A stretch of 64,000 bases of DNA from Rhodospirillales bacterium (GCA_009377525.1 WHTW01000003.1:1-64000); one strand, 5' to 3'; positions 8,644 to 17,668 are shown, counted from the first letter of the stretch. The notes: a model not told the origin generated them from the sequence alone. Translations and numbers: made by a program.

Positions 8644-9906
8644 TCAATTCCCGAGTCGTCGTTGCGCTCGCCACTCCCATGGCGCCAGACAGGCATGGGC
8701 ATGGACGCCGACGCGCGCCCGCATCGCCTGGACCTCCTGCTCGGCGTAGTCGCCGCCGTCGCCGGTGACCGCCAGCGCCATGCCGGACACGACCATGGCG
8801 GCGCCAAGGTCCCGCCCACCGGCTCGGCACAGGGCCACCGTGCGCCCGTAACCGTCTTGGGCCTTGGCCTCGCAGGTGACGGGGCGCCGCTCGATCATGG
8901 CGGCCAGGGCGCGGGCCGCCTCGATGCCGGCCCGCCAGCCTTGCGGATAGCACCGCTGGTCGAGCTCGGGCGCGTCGATGCCCCAAAGCCTGTAGGTCGT
9001 GCCGTCCATCTTGATCGTGTTGCCGTCGATCGCCACCGCCTGGGGAGGCTTGGCCGACAGGCCCTGGTCGGCAAGATAGGCTTCGAGCGCCTCGGTCCAG
9101 AGGTCGGGTATGGCGGCAATTTGATGGCCGTCCAGCCCCTGCGGCGGGACATGCTCACGGAACGCGCCCTTGCCGCCGGCGGCCCGGAAGGCGGCGAAGT
9201 TCCTCCGGCTGTGCCGCAGCGAATAGTAGGAATCCCTGTAGCCGTAGAGCCAGATCGTCGCCTGATCGAAGACACTTCCACGACGGAAGAGGTCCGCATT
9301 GACGTCGTCGATGGAGGCGCAACGCTCGCTCAGCCATCCTCCGACGAAGTTCACGACCGCGCGCGGGACCGCAGGCTGCCGGCCGCTCCAGGCGACGGAA
9401 AGGATGCCACCGCGCGACAGCCCGCCAACGGCGACCCGCTCGCGATCGACAAAGGGCTGCGCCAGGAGCACCGGCGTGATGGCATCGATATCGCGCAGCG
9501 CGCGCTCGGCGCCCGCGAGCGCCAGCGCCGGCTCGCAGCTGTAGCCCTGTGCACGGTCGGGCTCGAAGCCTTCGTCGTAGGTGCCTTCCGAGCCGCCGCG
9601 CCCGCGACGCGAAGGCAGGATGACGGCCCAGCCGCGTGCCGTGAACCAGCCGGCCAGCGCCTTGGGATCGTAGGGCCGCTCGAAGAGCGCAGGATCACGG
9701 CCGCTTCCGGTCGAGCCGTGATGGAAGATCAAGGTCGGGAATGGCCCGTTGCCGGGCGGCTTGTAAGTGATGGTGGCCAGCTTTACCTGTTCGCCGTCAA
9801 TCGTAACTGGCACCATTGTGCGTTCCTGCGCGGCCAGTGAGCCGGGCACCACAAAAACGATGCAAGCAAGAAGAAGCGAGCCCAGTCGTCTGCTGGCGTG
9901 AATCAT
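8644..9906 (-). CDS. secreted alpha/beta hydrolase fused to an SNase-like nuclease domain
   Basis: A 420-residue protein with a signal peptide (cleavage near SLAAQ, residue 27). Residues 35-280 form an alpha/beta hydrolase of the dienelactone-hydrolase/prolyl-oligopeptidase type: FHHGSTGSG for the oxyanion region, nucleophile S164 in GLSRGG, probable D225 and H261. Residues 290-415 are a staphylococcal-nuclease-like domain: DGNT (D294), RLWGIDAPE (R306, D311, E314), YGRTVALC (R355), and the PWEWR end common in bacterial SNase homologues. The key SNase residues (Asp21, Arg35, Asp40, Glu43 and Arg87 equivalents) are all present. The two domains are joined in one frame without a frameshift. Its substrates are unknown; I infer a periplasmic or secreted enzyme. 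It lies at the edge of a decayed region. Confidence 0.85.
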   Translation of the reverse strand: MIHASRRLGSLLLACIVFVVPGSLAAQERTMVPVTIDGEQVKLATITYKPPGNGPFPTLIFHHGSTGSGRDPALFERPYDPKALAGWFTARGWAVILPSRRGRGGSEGTYDEGFEPDRAQGYSCEPALALAGAERALRDIDAITPVLLAQPFVDRERVAVGGLSRGGILSVAWSGRQPAVPRAVVNFVGGWLSERCASIDDVNADLFRRGSVFDQATIWLYGYRDSYYSLRHSRRNFAAFRAAGGKGAFREHVPPQGLDGHQIAAIPDLWTEALEAYLADQGLSAKPPQAVAIDGNTIKMDGTTYRLWGIDAPELDQRCYPQGWRAGIEAARALAAMIERRPVTCEAKAQDGYGRTVALCRAGGRDLGAAMVVSGMALAVTGDGGDYAEQEVQAMRARVGVHAHACLAPWEWRAQRRLGN

Positions 9907-10167
9907 CGGTCAGATCTCGTCGGCGAACGCAACAGATCCCGCATGCAACTTACCACCAAGGCTTCTTGTCGTCGCCGTCCTGGTCAGCGTCTTGGCCCTC
10001 AAGACGACCTCAATGGCAGGCCGCTGCCAGCGCCTGGGACACCGCGTCGATGTTGCGGGTTGGCGGCATCGGCGCGCCGCCGCACGACGGCGATCTGGCG
10101 CGTCGGGCCGCCGCGGCCGAGGCCGAGCGCGCGCACGCCATGCGCCTCCAGCAGTGCCTGGCGCGGC

Positions 10168-10545
10168 TTCAGCGAATCGGGCGCCAACTCCTTGAACCTG
10201 AATGTGCGGCAGCAGACGACGAACTCGCTCCGCTCCACGTTTGGCGCCGACATCGCTGGCGCCATCGGGCTCGGGAACGGACGCAGCCTCGACATGGCGG
10301 TCCGTCTCGGCTGGCTGCACGAATATGCCTACACGGGCCGACCAATCACGGCTGCGTTCGCCGGCGCGCCGGCGGCCGCGTTCACCGTCTACGGCGCCAC
10401 GCCGCAGCGCGATGCCGCCGTCATCGGCTTTTCGGCCGGAACAGCCGTCTCGGACAATGCGTCGGTTTACCTGCGCTACGACGGCGACATCGGCTCAGGC
10501 ACCGACAATCACGCGTTCAATCTGGGCTTGCGTTTCTCGTGGTGA
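10168..10545 (+). pseudogene. C-terminal remnant of an autotransporter beta-domain
   Basis: About 125 codons match the end of an outer-membrane autotransporter barrel: SESGANSLNLNV, a loop reading LRSTFGADI, alternating strand pattern, and a last strand GLRFSW with the terminal aromatic. The preceding sequence (9907-10167) carries no passenger domain or signal peptide in this frame, and no clear gene in any frame. The barrel would need roughly 130 more residues, so this is a truncated remnant. Confidence 0.7.
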
Positions 10546-10650
10546 AGTCGGCTTTCTCGGCGCAGTCCGCTGCCGCCCATGTGGCCGCGATTTCAAGCTG
10601 CCGCCGCCTGCTTCTTCGCTTTCGGGATGTGACCGATCCTGGCCCCACTT

Positions 10651-10817
10651 CTACTTGCGACGAAGGCTGCAGATGTATGCGACGAGGTCGTCCTGCTGTC
10701 GCTTGCTGAGGGCGAATCGGGCATGCGGCTGTGCTGAGGATTCAGACCGGGCTTGGCGGCAATGCCGGGAAAGGTCGGGAAGCCACTCGCAGGCGCCTCT
10801 GCCGCCGACCGGTCGAC
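10651..10817 (-). pseudogene. cytochrome c-like C-terminal remnant with frameshift
   Basis: One frame reads ASGFPTFPGIAAKPGLNPQ and another, directly after it, reads FALSKRQQDDLVAYICSLRRK and stops at 10651. Joined, they match the last 55 residues of small class I cytochromes c, where a proline/glycine loop precedes the SEQQIDDLVAYI-type terminal helix. The CXXCH haem motif is absent. Frameshift plus loss of the N-terminus mark it as dead. Confidence 0.6.
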
Positions 10818-10900
10818 CACGTGACTGGAAGAACACCATCGGCGGGCGATCTCCCGCCCTTGTGCGCAGCGCTGCAGGTCATGGCCTCAGCGAGGCGCAA

Positions 10901-11035
10901 TCAGCCTCTGATCACAGGTTGGTCCGAGCTGCCGGTGCGGCGAGCGTCGATCTCTCGCTGGATGCAATTGGTATAGGCCGTGGTTCCCGGCACAAGCCCA
11001 TAGCTGAGACAGGTAGCTTCGTCGCTGGAAAGGCT
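10901..11035 (-). pseudogene. remnant of a small Cys-rich exported protein
   Basis: The frame contains DEATCLSYGLVPGTTAYTNC followed by a short helix. This resembles the end of small exported lipoproteins with a C-x-S-Y-G-x2-P-G-x3-Y-x2-C pattern. The upstream part of the frame (to 11233) has no signal peptide and looks like random coding, so only this tail appears to survive. No function is known for the family. Confidence 0.4.
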
Positions 11036-11305
11036 GCTCGGCCCGGTTTTTCGCCTGAATGGCGCCGGCTTGGCCCGGTTCCATGGTCCGCCGAAAAAGT
11101 ACCGCCGGCTCACGGGCCGCCCCGCTTCCTTGACTTGGCTCAAGGCGGCGAAACGGGCCGCCCGCCGTGGGCTGCGTGAGCGATCCGGCCCCAAGCCCGG
11201 AATCGCCGTACTGACTGACGTCAGATACACCACGGCTCAGGACACGATCGGCTTTGCGTACTTCACCGAGATGTGCACACTGCGCGAAAAAGGGGGTCCA
11301 GCGTC

Positions 11306-11959
11306 ATGTTTGCCAATACGAGCGTCCAGGAATTCTTCCCTACGCCTGTCTGGACAATCGATTTGCGCTCCCAGGTGGCGGAGCAGCTCAACCAGAAGCT
11401 CCTGGCCGACCTCGAACGCTTGACGTCGCCGCGGCCAACGCAGCTGGAGCTGGGCGGCTTCTGGCAGACTCAGACCGACATGCATACCAGGCCCGAATTC
11501 GCCGAGCTGACGTCGCTCCTTCGCAAGGCCACCAAGGCGGCGCTCGACTTTCTTCAGCTCGAGTATCGAGCTTTTTCGATCACCGCCTGTTGGGCCAATT
11601 TCGGCCCCACCGGCGGGGGACACAGCCGTCACACGCATCCCAACAACTATCTCAGCGGCGTCTACTACGTCCGGACGCCGGCCGGCGCCGATTCGATCGA
11701 TTTTTTCGATCCCCGGCCTGCCGCCGCCGCCATGATGGCACCCGCGCGGCAACTCAACCGCTTCAATGGCAATCAGATGACGATCAAGGTCCATCCCGGG
11801 CGCTTGATTATCTTTCCCTCGTGGCTGTTGCACGGCGTGCCGGTCAACCGCACGAATCAGGAGCGCGTCAGCATCGCCTACAACGCGATGTTCAGCGACT
11901 TCACCGAGACCATGAGCCGGCCCATGCGCCCAGGCAACTTGCCGTTCCAGCGGCCCTGA
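11306..11959 (+). CDS. putative 2OG-Fe(II) oxygenase (TIGR02466-like)
   Basis: A 217-residue cytoplasmic protein with a double-stranded beta-helix iron site. It has a histidine cluster HSRHTHPNNYLSGVYYV (H106, H109 and H111; SGVYYV is the family hallmark), a distal histidine H176 in WLLHGVPVN, and R187 in ERVSIAYN for 2-oxoglutarate. These mark it as a member of the family of uncharacterised 2OG-Fe(II) oxygenases common in marine and soil proteobacteria and phages. The start at 11306 is chosen for the AGGGGGT site at 11291; an upstream ATG would add eleven residues. Flanking genes are remnants, so context gives no substrate. Confidence 0.85.
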   Translation: MFANTSVQEFFPTPVWTIDLRSQVAEQLNQKLLADLERLTSPRPTQLELGGFWQTQTDMHTRPEFAELTSLLRKATKAALDFLQLEYRAFSITACWANFGPTGGGHSRHTHPNNYLSGVYYVRTPAGADSIDFFDPRPAAAAMMAPARQLNRFNGNQMTIKVHPGRLIIFPSWLLHGVPVNRTNQERVSIAYNAMFSDFTETMSRPMRPGNLPFQRP

Positions 11960-12012
11960 ATCCGCGCCCTGTGACGGCGGGGCGCGGCTGATCGCCCCAG
12001 CGAGCATCGGTC

Positions 12013-12420
12013 GAACGGCCCCGTAGTCGTCACGCCCGGCACCGCGAAGTACCATGCCTCCGGCGATGCCAGCATGAAGAGGCCGTTTGCCGACGCTGCC
12101 ACACCGAGCACGGCAGCGACGCCAATGCACAGAGCCCTCGCCACCGCCTGATCCTTCACCTTGCCAGGCACTTCCGCCGTCGTCAGATTCTTGCCCGCGG
12201 TCTGGAAGAAATCCATCGCGGCTTGATCGTCGAACGACGGCGAGTTGGCCACGTCGACGACGACCTGAGCATTGCGAAGCGCCTCGATCAGGCCTTCGCC
12301 CGTGATCGTGTTCACGCCGGTGTTCGGCGCCGCCGCGATCGCTTCGTGGCCCTTGGCCTTCAACTTCTCGACGACCTTCGAACCGATCAGGCCGGTTCCG
12401 CCGATGACTACAATCTTCAT
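12013..12420 (-). pseudogene. chimeric open frame: NAD-binding SDR/NmrA N-terminus joined to a membrane-protein N-terminus
   Basis: The first 83 codons from 12420 (good AAGAGGTG ribosome site) are the Rossmann start of an atypical SDR: VVIGGTGLIGSKVVEKL through AMDFFQTAGKNLTTAE. The frame then switches without a stop, at about 12171, into a different protein: a hydrophobic segment LCIGVAAVLGVAASANGLF followed by SPEAWYFAVPGVTTTGPF. That is the start of a small membrane-protein family and is itself cut off at about 12013. The open frame runs on as nonsense to 11878. Both halves are truncated, so this is a deletion fusion and not a working enzyme. Confidence 0.75.
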
Positions 12421-12608
12421 GAGATCACCTCTTGCTAGTCGCTTCACGAGGCAATCAATGCACGCTTTGCCGAGACGCCGACATTGTCCCACCGGCCTAC
12501 TCTGGCTCGCCATTGGATAGGCGGACCTGACACTTGGGATAGGTCTCGCCAAGCAGATCGCGGTCGGCGGACGTAGCGTCATGAATTCGACCGGCCCGCC
12601 CTTGGCGG

Positions 12609-14144
12609 TCAAACCCTGAATTGCCGATAGATCTGCTCCAGCGCCAGGCACAGCCCCGCCGTATCGCAGGCCGCAGAGGCCGCAAGGCGGGCGCGCATGC
12701 CGGCGCGCAGGGCAGCGAGGCAGGCCGGGGTCGCCGGATCGTGCGCCAACGCGCTCGCTTTGGCTAAAAGATCTTCTTCATCGCTGGCGACCCAGACGTC
12801 GAGTCCAGCCGCGCGCAGAAGCGAGGTGCTCGTGCGAGCAGCCCAACGGTCGCCGGCGTAGGTCAGGACAGGAACACCCTGCCACAACGCCTCGGTCGTC
12901 GTGGTGCCGCCGTTGTAGGGGAACGTATCCAGCGCGATGTCGATGCGATCGTAGCTCTGCAGGAAGTCGAAGTGCGGCGCGCCACCCTCGAGGTCGACGC
13001 GCTCGCCTGCGACACCGCGGGCGGCCAGGCGAGCGCGCAAATGGTCGCGGTTGGAGGGTTCGGCAAGCGTGGGCGCGCGGATCAGCAGGCGCGACGTGGG
13101 CGCGGACCGCAGGATGCGCGCCCAGATGTCGAGGGTAAGGTCGTTCAACTTGTACGCCGAGGCCAGCGCCCCGAAGGTGAGCCTGCCCTGGTTGCGGCTG
13201 CAGGGCGGCGGCGCGACATCCGGCACGGCATGAAAGACCTCGAACGCAAGGTAAGTGCCGCGCACACGCATCACGCGCTCCGCGTAGAAGCCTTCCTCGG
13301 CGGCTGGGATCACCGTGTCGTCGCCAACGATGCCATCGAAGCAATCGAGGCCCGACGTCGCGAAGCTGTTGAACCAGCCGATCTGCGCCGGCGCAGGCCG
13401 GCGCAAAAACAGGCGCAGCCATTTCGGAGCGCTGTAGGCGTTGAGGTCGACAAGCACGTCGATACCCGCCGCCGCGAGCAGGCGCGCGACCTTCTCGTCG
13501 TCACACGAGCCCACCTGCCAGATCACATCGTCGTCATGTTCCCTGTAGCCGGCCGACGCCGAGGGGTCGCCGCCGAGCGAGACCAGATGCACTTCGAGGC
13601 GGTCGCGATCGTGGCGATTGATCACGCCGTAGACCGGCTTCATCCAATTCGCCTTGTCGAAGAAGGCCGAGACATAGCCGATCCGCAACTTCCCGCCCGA
13701 AGGTGGGCGCTGGGGGCGTTCCACCGGGCTGACGCCGGCGGCGAGGTGCCGCCCCCAGGCGCGTCGCGCCGCAAGCACGGCGGCGTTTCCCGCCGAAGCA
13801 CTGCCCGGAATGATGATGGCGACGTTCTCTTCGGCAACCGGACGCATGGAAGCGTCCGCGGCCGCGCGGCGATAGGCATCGATCGCCCGCTCGACATCGC
13901 CAAGCTTGAACAGCGCCTCGGCCAGCTGGCCCCATGCACCCGTCTCGTCCGGCCGCAGGCGGACGGCGCGGAGCAACGCGTCGCTGGCCGCGCCGCAGGC
14001 GCCGGCCCGCAGCCGGGCGGCGCCGAGACCATGCCAGGCTGCGGCGTTGTCCTGGTCGGCGGCCAGCACACGACGATAGGCGTCTGCCGCCGCGTCGATG
14101 TTGCCGGCCAGCTGCAGTGCATCCGCCGTTTCAATGTCCGTCAT
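12609..14144 (-). CDS. TPR protein with SPINDLY/OGT-like glycosyltransferase domain
   Basis: A 511-residue protein: three tetratricopeptide repeats at about residues 5-105 (AADAYRRVLAADQDNAAAWHG and following), then a GT41-type GT-B domain from about 145. Conserved parts include LRIGYVSAFF, the DVLVDLNAYS strand, PAPAQIGWFNSFATSGLD, and the nucleotide-binding end IDIALDTFPYNGGTTTTEAL followed by GVPVLTYAGDRWAARTS. Enzymes of this family transfer GlcNAc or other sugars to proteins, or build surface glycans; the acceptor here is unknown. The ATG at 14144 is preferred over one ten codons upstream. It is followed 33 bp upstream on the same strand by a secreted lectin-like gene, which may be functionally related. 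Confidence 0.88.
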   Translation of the reverse strand: MTDIETADALQLAGNIDAAADAYRRVLAADQDNAAAWHGLGAARLRAGACGAASDALLRAVRLRPDETGAWGQLAEALFKLGDVERAIDAYRRAAADASMRPVAEENVAIIIPGSASAGNAAVLAARRAWGRHLAAGVSPVERPQRPPSGGKLRIGYVSAFFDKANWMKPVYGVINRHDRDRLEVHLVSLGGDPSASAGYREHDDDVIWQVGSCDDEKVARLLAAAGIDVLVDLNAYSAPKWLRLFLRRPAPAQIGWFNSFATSGLDCFDGIVGDDTVIPAAEEGFYAERVMRVRGTYLAFEVFHAVPDVAPPPCSRNQGRLTFGALASAYKLNDLTLDIWARILRSAPTSRLLIRAPTLAEPSNRDHLRARLAARGVAGERVDLEGGAPHFDFLQSYDRIDIALDTFPYNGGTTTTEALWQGVPVLTYAGDRWAARTSTSLLRAAGLDVWVASDEEDLLAKASALAHDPATPACLAALRAGMRARLAASAACDTAGLCLALEQIYRQFRV

Positions 14145-14177
14145 GGAACCCCCGGACGACTCGCGAGCTCGCAACGA

Positions 14178-14630
14178 CTACTGGCGGCGACAGTCCAGCA
14201 CGACCGACTGGCCGGAGGCCTCCGGACTCGCCGAGGCGTAGCGCTCGTTGCCGCCATCGCGGCAGAGATAGCGCGCCTGATAGTCCTTGGCGCAGCCGGG
14301 TCTGGGATCGCCGAGCTGGCGATGGTCGATGCGGTAGACGCAATAGTCCCGGCCCTGGCACTGACGGGCCAGATCGTTGGTGACGTTGGTGTTGGTCTGG
14401 CCGACACAATTGCGACCGTAGACGGCACCCAGCACGCGGATCGACGCGGCGCCGCCATAGTAGCGGTTCTGGTCGGGATTGCGCTGATCCTGCTGAGGAC
14501 CGATCTGAATGGAGCCGCCGGTTCCCGGCACGGGTATGCTGATCTGCGCCGCTGCCGGCGAAGCGCAGGCAGCCAGCAGCAGGACCGCCAGGAGCGGACC
14601 GACGATCTCCTTGATCGACGCTTGAGCCAT
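14178..14630 (-). CDS. secreted protein with SUEL/galactose-lectin-like domain
   Basis: A 150-residue exported protein. The N-terminus is hydrophobic and ends LLLAACASPAAAQ, which fits either lipoprotein cleavage before the cysteine or signal peptidase I after AAA. Residues 60-130 follow the rhamnose/galactose-binding SUEL pattern: AVYGRNC, a spaced cysteine in LARQCQGRDYC, GDP(R)PGC and YQARYLC, giving three likely disulphides. This domain is best known from animals and appears in scattered bacteria. It is in the same direction as the glycosyltransferase downstream (33 bp). Carbohydrate binding is inferred, not shown. Confidence 0.65.
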   Translation of the reverse strand: MAQASIKEIVGPLLAVLLLAACASPAAAQISIPVPGTGGSIQIGPQQDQRNPDQNRYYGGAASIRVLGAVYGRNCVGQTNTNVTNDLARQCQGRDYCVYRIDHRQLGDPRPGCAKDYQARYLCRDGGNERYASASPEASGQSVVLDCRRQ

Positions 14631-14742
14631 GGACGCCTCCCGCCTCGATTCGTTGAAGGCTTGGCACGCTACGACTCGCCTTAGGACGCACAGACTTGCC
14701 CATCATACGTCGACTCCACGTGAACCGGCCAGAAAAGCTGCC

Positions 14743-15125
14743 ATGGGCTCCCTGACGCCAGGTCGGTCGAACGGACCAGTTGCCCTCCCCGCCCGAGCCG
14801 AGCGCTTTTGGGCGGCGCTGCTGGCGGCGACGCTGATGAACCTGCCCTTGGGATCGGTCTACTCCTTCAGCGTGCTCCTGCGCCCGATCGAGCAGGAGCT
14901 CGCCATCCCCCGCTCGGCGCTGTCGCTCGTCTTTGGTCTCGCAACGGTGGGGTTCACGACGGGCTCGGTCGGCGCCGCCTTCCTGTATCGCCTCGCCCCC
15001 GCGCCGATCCTGGTGCTGGCGAGCGCGCTGGTGGCCGCCGGCGGCATCGCGCTGGCGGCGACGGCGAGCGGGCTTGCGCAATTGCTGCTGGGCTACGGCG
15101 TCGTGTTCGGCACCGGTGTCAGCGT
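14743..15125 (+). pseudogene. N-terminal remnant of an MFS transporter
   Basis: From the ATG at 14743 the product shows the first four transmembrane segments of an oxalate/monocarboxylate-type MFS protein: AALLAATLMNLPLGSVYSFS, SLVFGLATVGFTTGSVGAAF, ILVLASALVAAGGIALAA and LLLGYGVVFG. The match ends near 15125, and the frame then runs into the antisense of the neighbouring secreted-protein gene. The remaining eight helices are missing, so the gene is truncated and inactive. Confidence 0.75.
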
Positions 15126-15527
15126 CTCGACGCCCACGGTGCCGCATCGCGCATGGATCCACGTGCCCTCCAGTATCCCGTCCGCTTGCCGCCGGTAGAC
15201 GACCAAGTATTCATCCGCGAACAGAGTGCCGTCGTGTCCAGGCGTTTCGTCAGCGATCGAGACGGCGAGCGTCTCGCCGAGCGCAAGGCCCTTGCCGAGC
15301 AAGGCACGGAGGGTATCGCTGTCAGTGCATGACACGCGATAGGCCGGCCCGTCGCCCAGCACCGAGCACGAGCCCCGATAGCCGGTACCCGGCAGGTCGA
15401 GGCGCCAGCCCTCCATGACGTATGTTCCCGCGAAGCCGCTCGACCCCTTCTCTTGGGCGAGCGCCGGGCCCACGAAAGCCAGAATCAGGGTAACGAGGGC
15501 CGGAATCGTCTTACGGATGGGGCACAT
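15093..15527 (-). CDS. secreted hypothetical protein
   Basis: A 144-residue exported protein of unknown function, with a clear signal peptide (KTIPALVTLILAFVGPALAQ). The mature part has the beta-rich pattern GTYVMEGW, YRGSCSVLGDGPAYRVSC and LVVYRRQADGILEGTW, seen in small periplasmic proteins of Rhodospirillales and Rhizobiales. A strong AGAGGAGGA site precedes the ATG at 15527. Its last codons overlap the breakpoint of the MFS remnant, so the natural C-terminus may have been altered. No catalytic motif is visible. Confidence 0.65.
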   Translation of the reverse strand: MCPIRKTIPALVTLILAFVGPALAQEKGSSGFAGTYVMEGWRLDLPGTGYRGSCSVLGDGPAYRVSCTDSDTLRALLGKGLALGETLAVSIADETPGHDGTLFADEYLVVYRRQADGILEGTWIHARCGTVGVETLTPVPNTTP

Positions 15528-15574
15528 CTTCCTGTCCTCCTCTTGTCAGAGTGCACGTCGCCCGGCGTCCACGG

Positions 15575-15883
15575 TCAGGAACCGCTGCGACCGGAGATTT
15601 CATCGCGCGGGTCGGCGTGGGCCAGCATCGGCCCCGGCGAGAATGTCCCGGCGCGGAAATTCTCCCTGCCGCCGCCATTCTTCCAATCTCGCGCGGGCGG
15701 ATCGTAGCCGGCTCCGCAACCAGCCAGCGCGATGGCGGCGAGTAGCGCAATCGCCGCTCGCGGCAGAGTGCGATGGCGCGGCGGGCTCGCGCGCGCCTCT
15801 CCCGCGCTTCGACGCCGGATGTCTGCGGTGAGCGCGCGTGGCGCGACTACCCGATGGCTCGTCTGAACAGGCTGCATTGTCAT
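15575..15883 (-). CDS. small putative lipoprotein
   Basis: About 102 residues, starting at an ATG at 15883 (or 15877) after a GGAGG site. A long basic N-terminal stretch is followed by a hydrophobic segment AAIALLAAIALAGC with a lipobox (L-A-G-C). The short mature part ends at 15575. It resembles no family I know. The unusual N-terminal extension before the signal and its place among gene remnants make it possible that the frame is partly decayed. Confidence 0.4.
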   Translation of the reverse strand: MTMQPVQTSHRVVAPRALTADIRRRSAGEARASPPRHRTLPRAAIALLAAIALAGCGAGYDPPARDWKNGGGRENFRAGTFSPGPMLAHADPRDEISGRSGS

Positions 15884-16369
15884 GTCCTCCGCCAATTGCC
15901 TCGACGCCGAGCGTTCGGATCGCGCGCCCGAAAGGACGCCATCGCAGCTGGGCCGTCTCCGCGATGGTGGGGGATCGTCGAGATCGCTGGCGCACGGCGC
16001 CAGCGGGCCCTTCGGCCACGGGCCAGAAGTCACGTACCGGAACGTGCGGTGCGAGCATACGTCGCGACCAATTCGTCGAACGATGTGACATCGATTCGGA
16101 AGATGCACTTCGGGTCTGTTCGCGGCATCTCACGACTCGGTGCTTCACTTGCATGTGAGAGGCCGTACACCCGCGTGAGGTCCCGCCGCTCGAACGCCGT
16201 CCTGACCAGATCAGTCGGGCATGTTCACATGGCCGCCTGTAACGTTCGGCGACGCCCGTGCGAACTTCGTATCGGGAGTCTCCGTGCGCGCGACCGACCT
16301 CGCCGGGCGAGTCGTGGCGATCCCGCGCGACACCGGCTTGACGACCCCGGTGCCCGGCAACACCGACGC
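15884..16369. other. 486-bp stretch without a recognisable gene
   Basis: Open frames here have no family pattern, ribosome site or signal sequence. It carries no repeat of the three families found elsewhere. It is the end of the decayed region that starts at 8.5 kb, and lies just past the stop of the cyclase gene. Confidence 0.5.
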
Positions 16370-17668
16370 CTACCGCGCGAGCACGACAATATCCATCGGG
16401 GCTCCAACTCCAAGGATGCGCCTTTGCCCACGAATCTCGCGTGGAAATGCCGTCGAATATCCCTGGGAAGCGCCGAGCTCGAAGGTCGCCAGCGTCGTGA
16501 GGGTGGTAACCTGTTCGGCCTTGGTGTGCTTCTCGAGCTTGGCCGCGGTGTTCACCGCATCGCCGATGATCGTGTATTCAAGCCGGGTCTCGTCACCGAC
16601 CGCCCCAAACAGAACATCACCGCTGGCGAGCGCAATGCCTATCGCCGGGGTTGCGAGGCCGGCGGTCCGGCGCTCTATCTGCCAACGCGTCAGCTCGTCG
16701 ACGATGGAGTCAGCGGCGCGAAGCGCATCCGCGGCATAGGTGGCGCTCGGCGCGACCGCCCCGAAGCTCGCCAGAATGCCGTCACCGAGGAACTTGTCGA
16801 TCGATCCATCGTGTTGTCGGACCAGCGGAATAACCCGCTTCTGGTACTCTCCGAGAAGCCTCATCACGTCGTCTGGCGGAAGCTCGCGCGATAGCGCCGC
16901 GAAACCGCGCAGATCGATGAACAGGGCGGCAGCCGACCGCATTTCCGCCTGACCCGGCTTGATCGACGTCTCCGCTTCGGCAATCGTCTCCGCTACTCCG
17001 GCCGATACGAAGCGCGCAAGTTCGGTGGCGGCTGCGTGGTCGAAAATCGCCCGCTCCATCGACCTTCGTGCCCGCAGCAGCGCGACGGCGAGCACCCCTG
17101 CAACCATCAGGATCGAGATCACCTTGTCGAATTCGGCTCCGAGCAGGATGGTCGGAGAGTTCATGTACCGTACATAGTCACGCGTGATCGGATCCTGGTA
17201 CCATTGGGCCGCTACTGCGTAGAGCAGAAGGACAAGCCATCCGACGGCACCTGTCGCCCCTGCAAGGAGCACCCAGCGCGCTTCGAACCGCAAGGTTCGA
17301 AGGGTGATGAAGATAAAGACATAGAGAAGCGTGGGCGCTTTGAGATAGAAAGCCGCCGGTTGTCGATATTGGAGATGAAAGCTCCAGATCAGAAGCATCA
17401 ATACGGCGATGTCGACGACGACGGAGAATGCGACGAGCCGATCTCCAAGCCGATGCCGGTGGGCGAGCCAAATCCGGACGGCAGTAAAGACGGCGTAGAA
17501 GCCAAGTGTCCATGGGACGGGCTCGAACAGGGCGTCCGCCGGGGAAGTCTTGCGCGAAGTCGCGTAAAGCACGCTCCAGGCAAGAACGACGGCCGCCTGT
17601 ATCCACCCGATCAGGATTTCACCCTTCTGCTGCTCGCGAGCAATGGCGGTCTGGATCCTGACCGGCAT
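16370..17668 (-). CDS. membrane-bound adenylate/guanylate cyclase
   Basis: A class III nucleotide cyclase making cAMP or cGMP from the inner membrane. From the ATG at 17668 the product has 432 residues: an amphipathic start (REQQKGEILIGWIQ), five or six transmembrane helices (to about residue 200), a short linker helix, then the catalytic domain. Metal-binding aspartates are in LFIDLRGF and KFLGDGILASFG; the transition-state region is YTIIGDAVNTAAKLE. The frame is open 50 codons further upstream (to 17818), but family members start near the chosen ATG. Ribosome site is weak. Base preference cannot be read safely from the motif. Confidence 0.85.
   Translation of the reverse strand: MPVRIQTAIAREQQKGEILIGWIQAAVVLAWSVLYATSRKTSPADALFEPVPWTLGFYAVFTAVRIWLAHRHRLGDRLVAFSVVVDIAVLMLLIWSFHLQYRQPAAFYLKAPTLLYVFIFITLRTLRFEARWVLLAGATGAVGWLVLLLYAVAAQWYQDPITRDYVRYMNSPTILLGAEFDKVISILMVAGVLAVALLRARRSMERAIFDHAAATELARFVSAGVAETIAEAETSIKPGQAEMRSAAALFIDLRGFAALSRELPPDDVMRLLGEYQKRVIPLVRQHDGSIDKFLGDGILASFGAVAPSATYAADALRAADSIVDELTRWQIERRTAGLATPAIGIALASGDVLFGAVGDETRLEYTIIGDAVNTAAKLEKHTKAEQVTTLTTLATFELGASQGYSTAFPREIRGQRRILGVGAPMDIVVLAR

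Noticed and set aside
9907-10295. Possible LysR-type or nuclease remnant before the autotransporter fragment
   Set aside because: A few residues on either strand look suggestive, but no motif of useful length or order could be followed.
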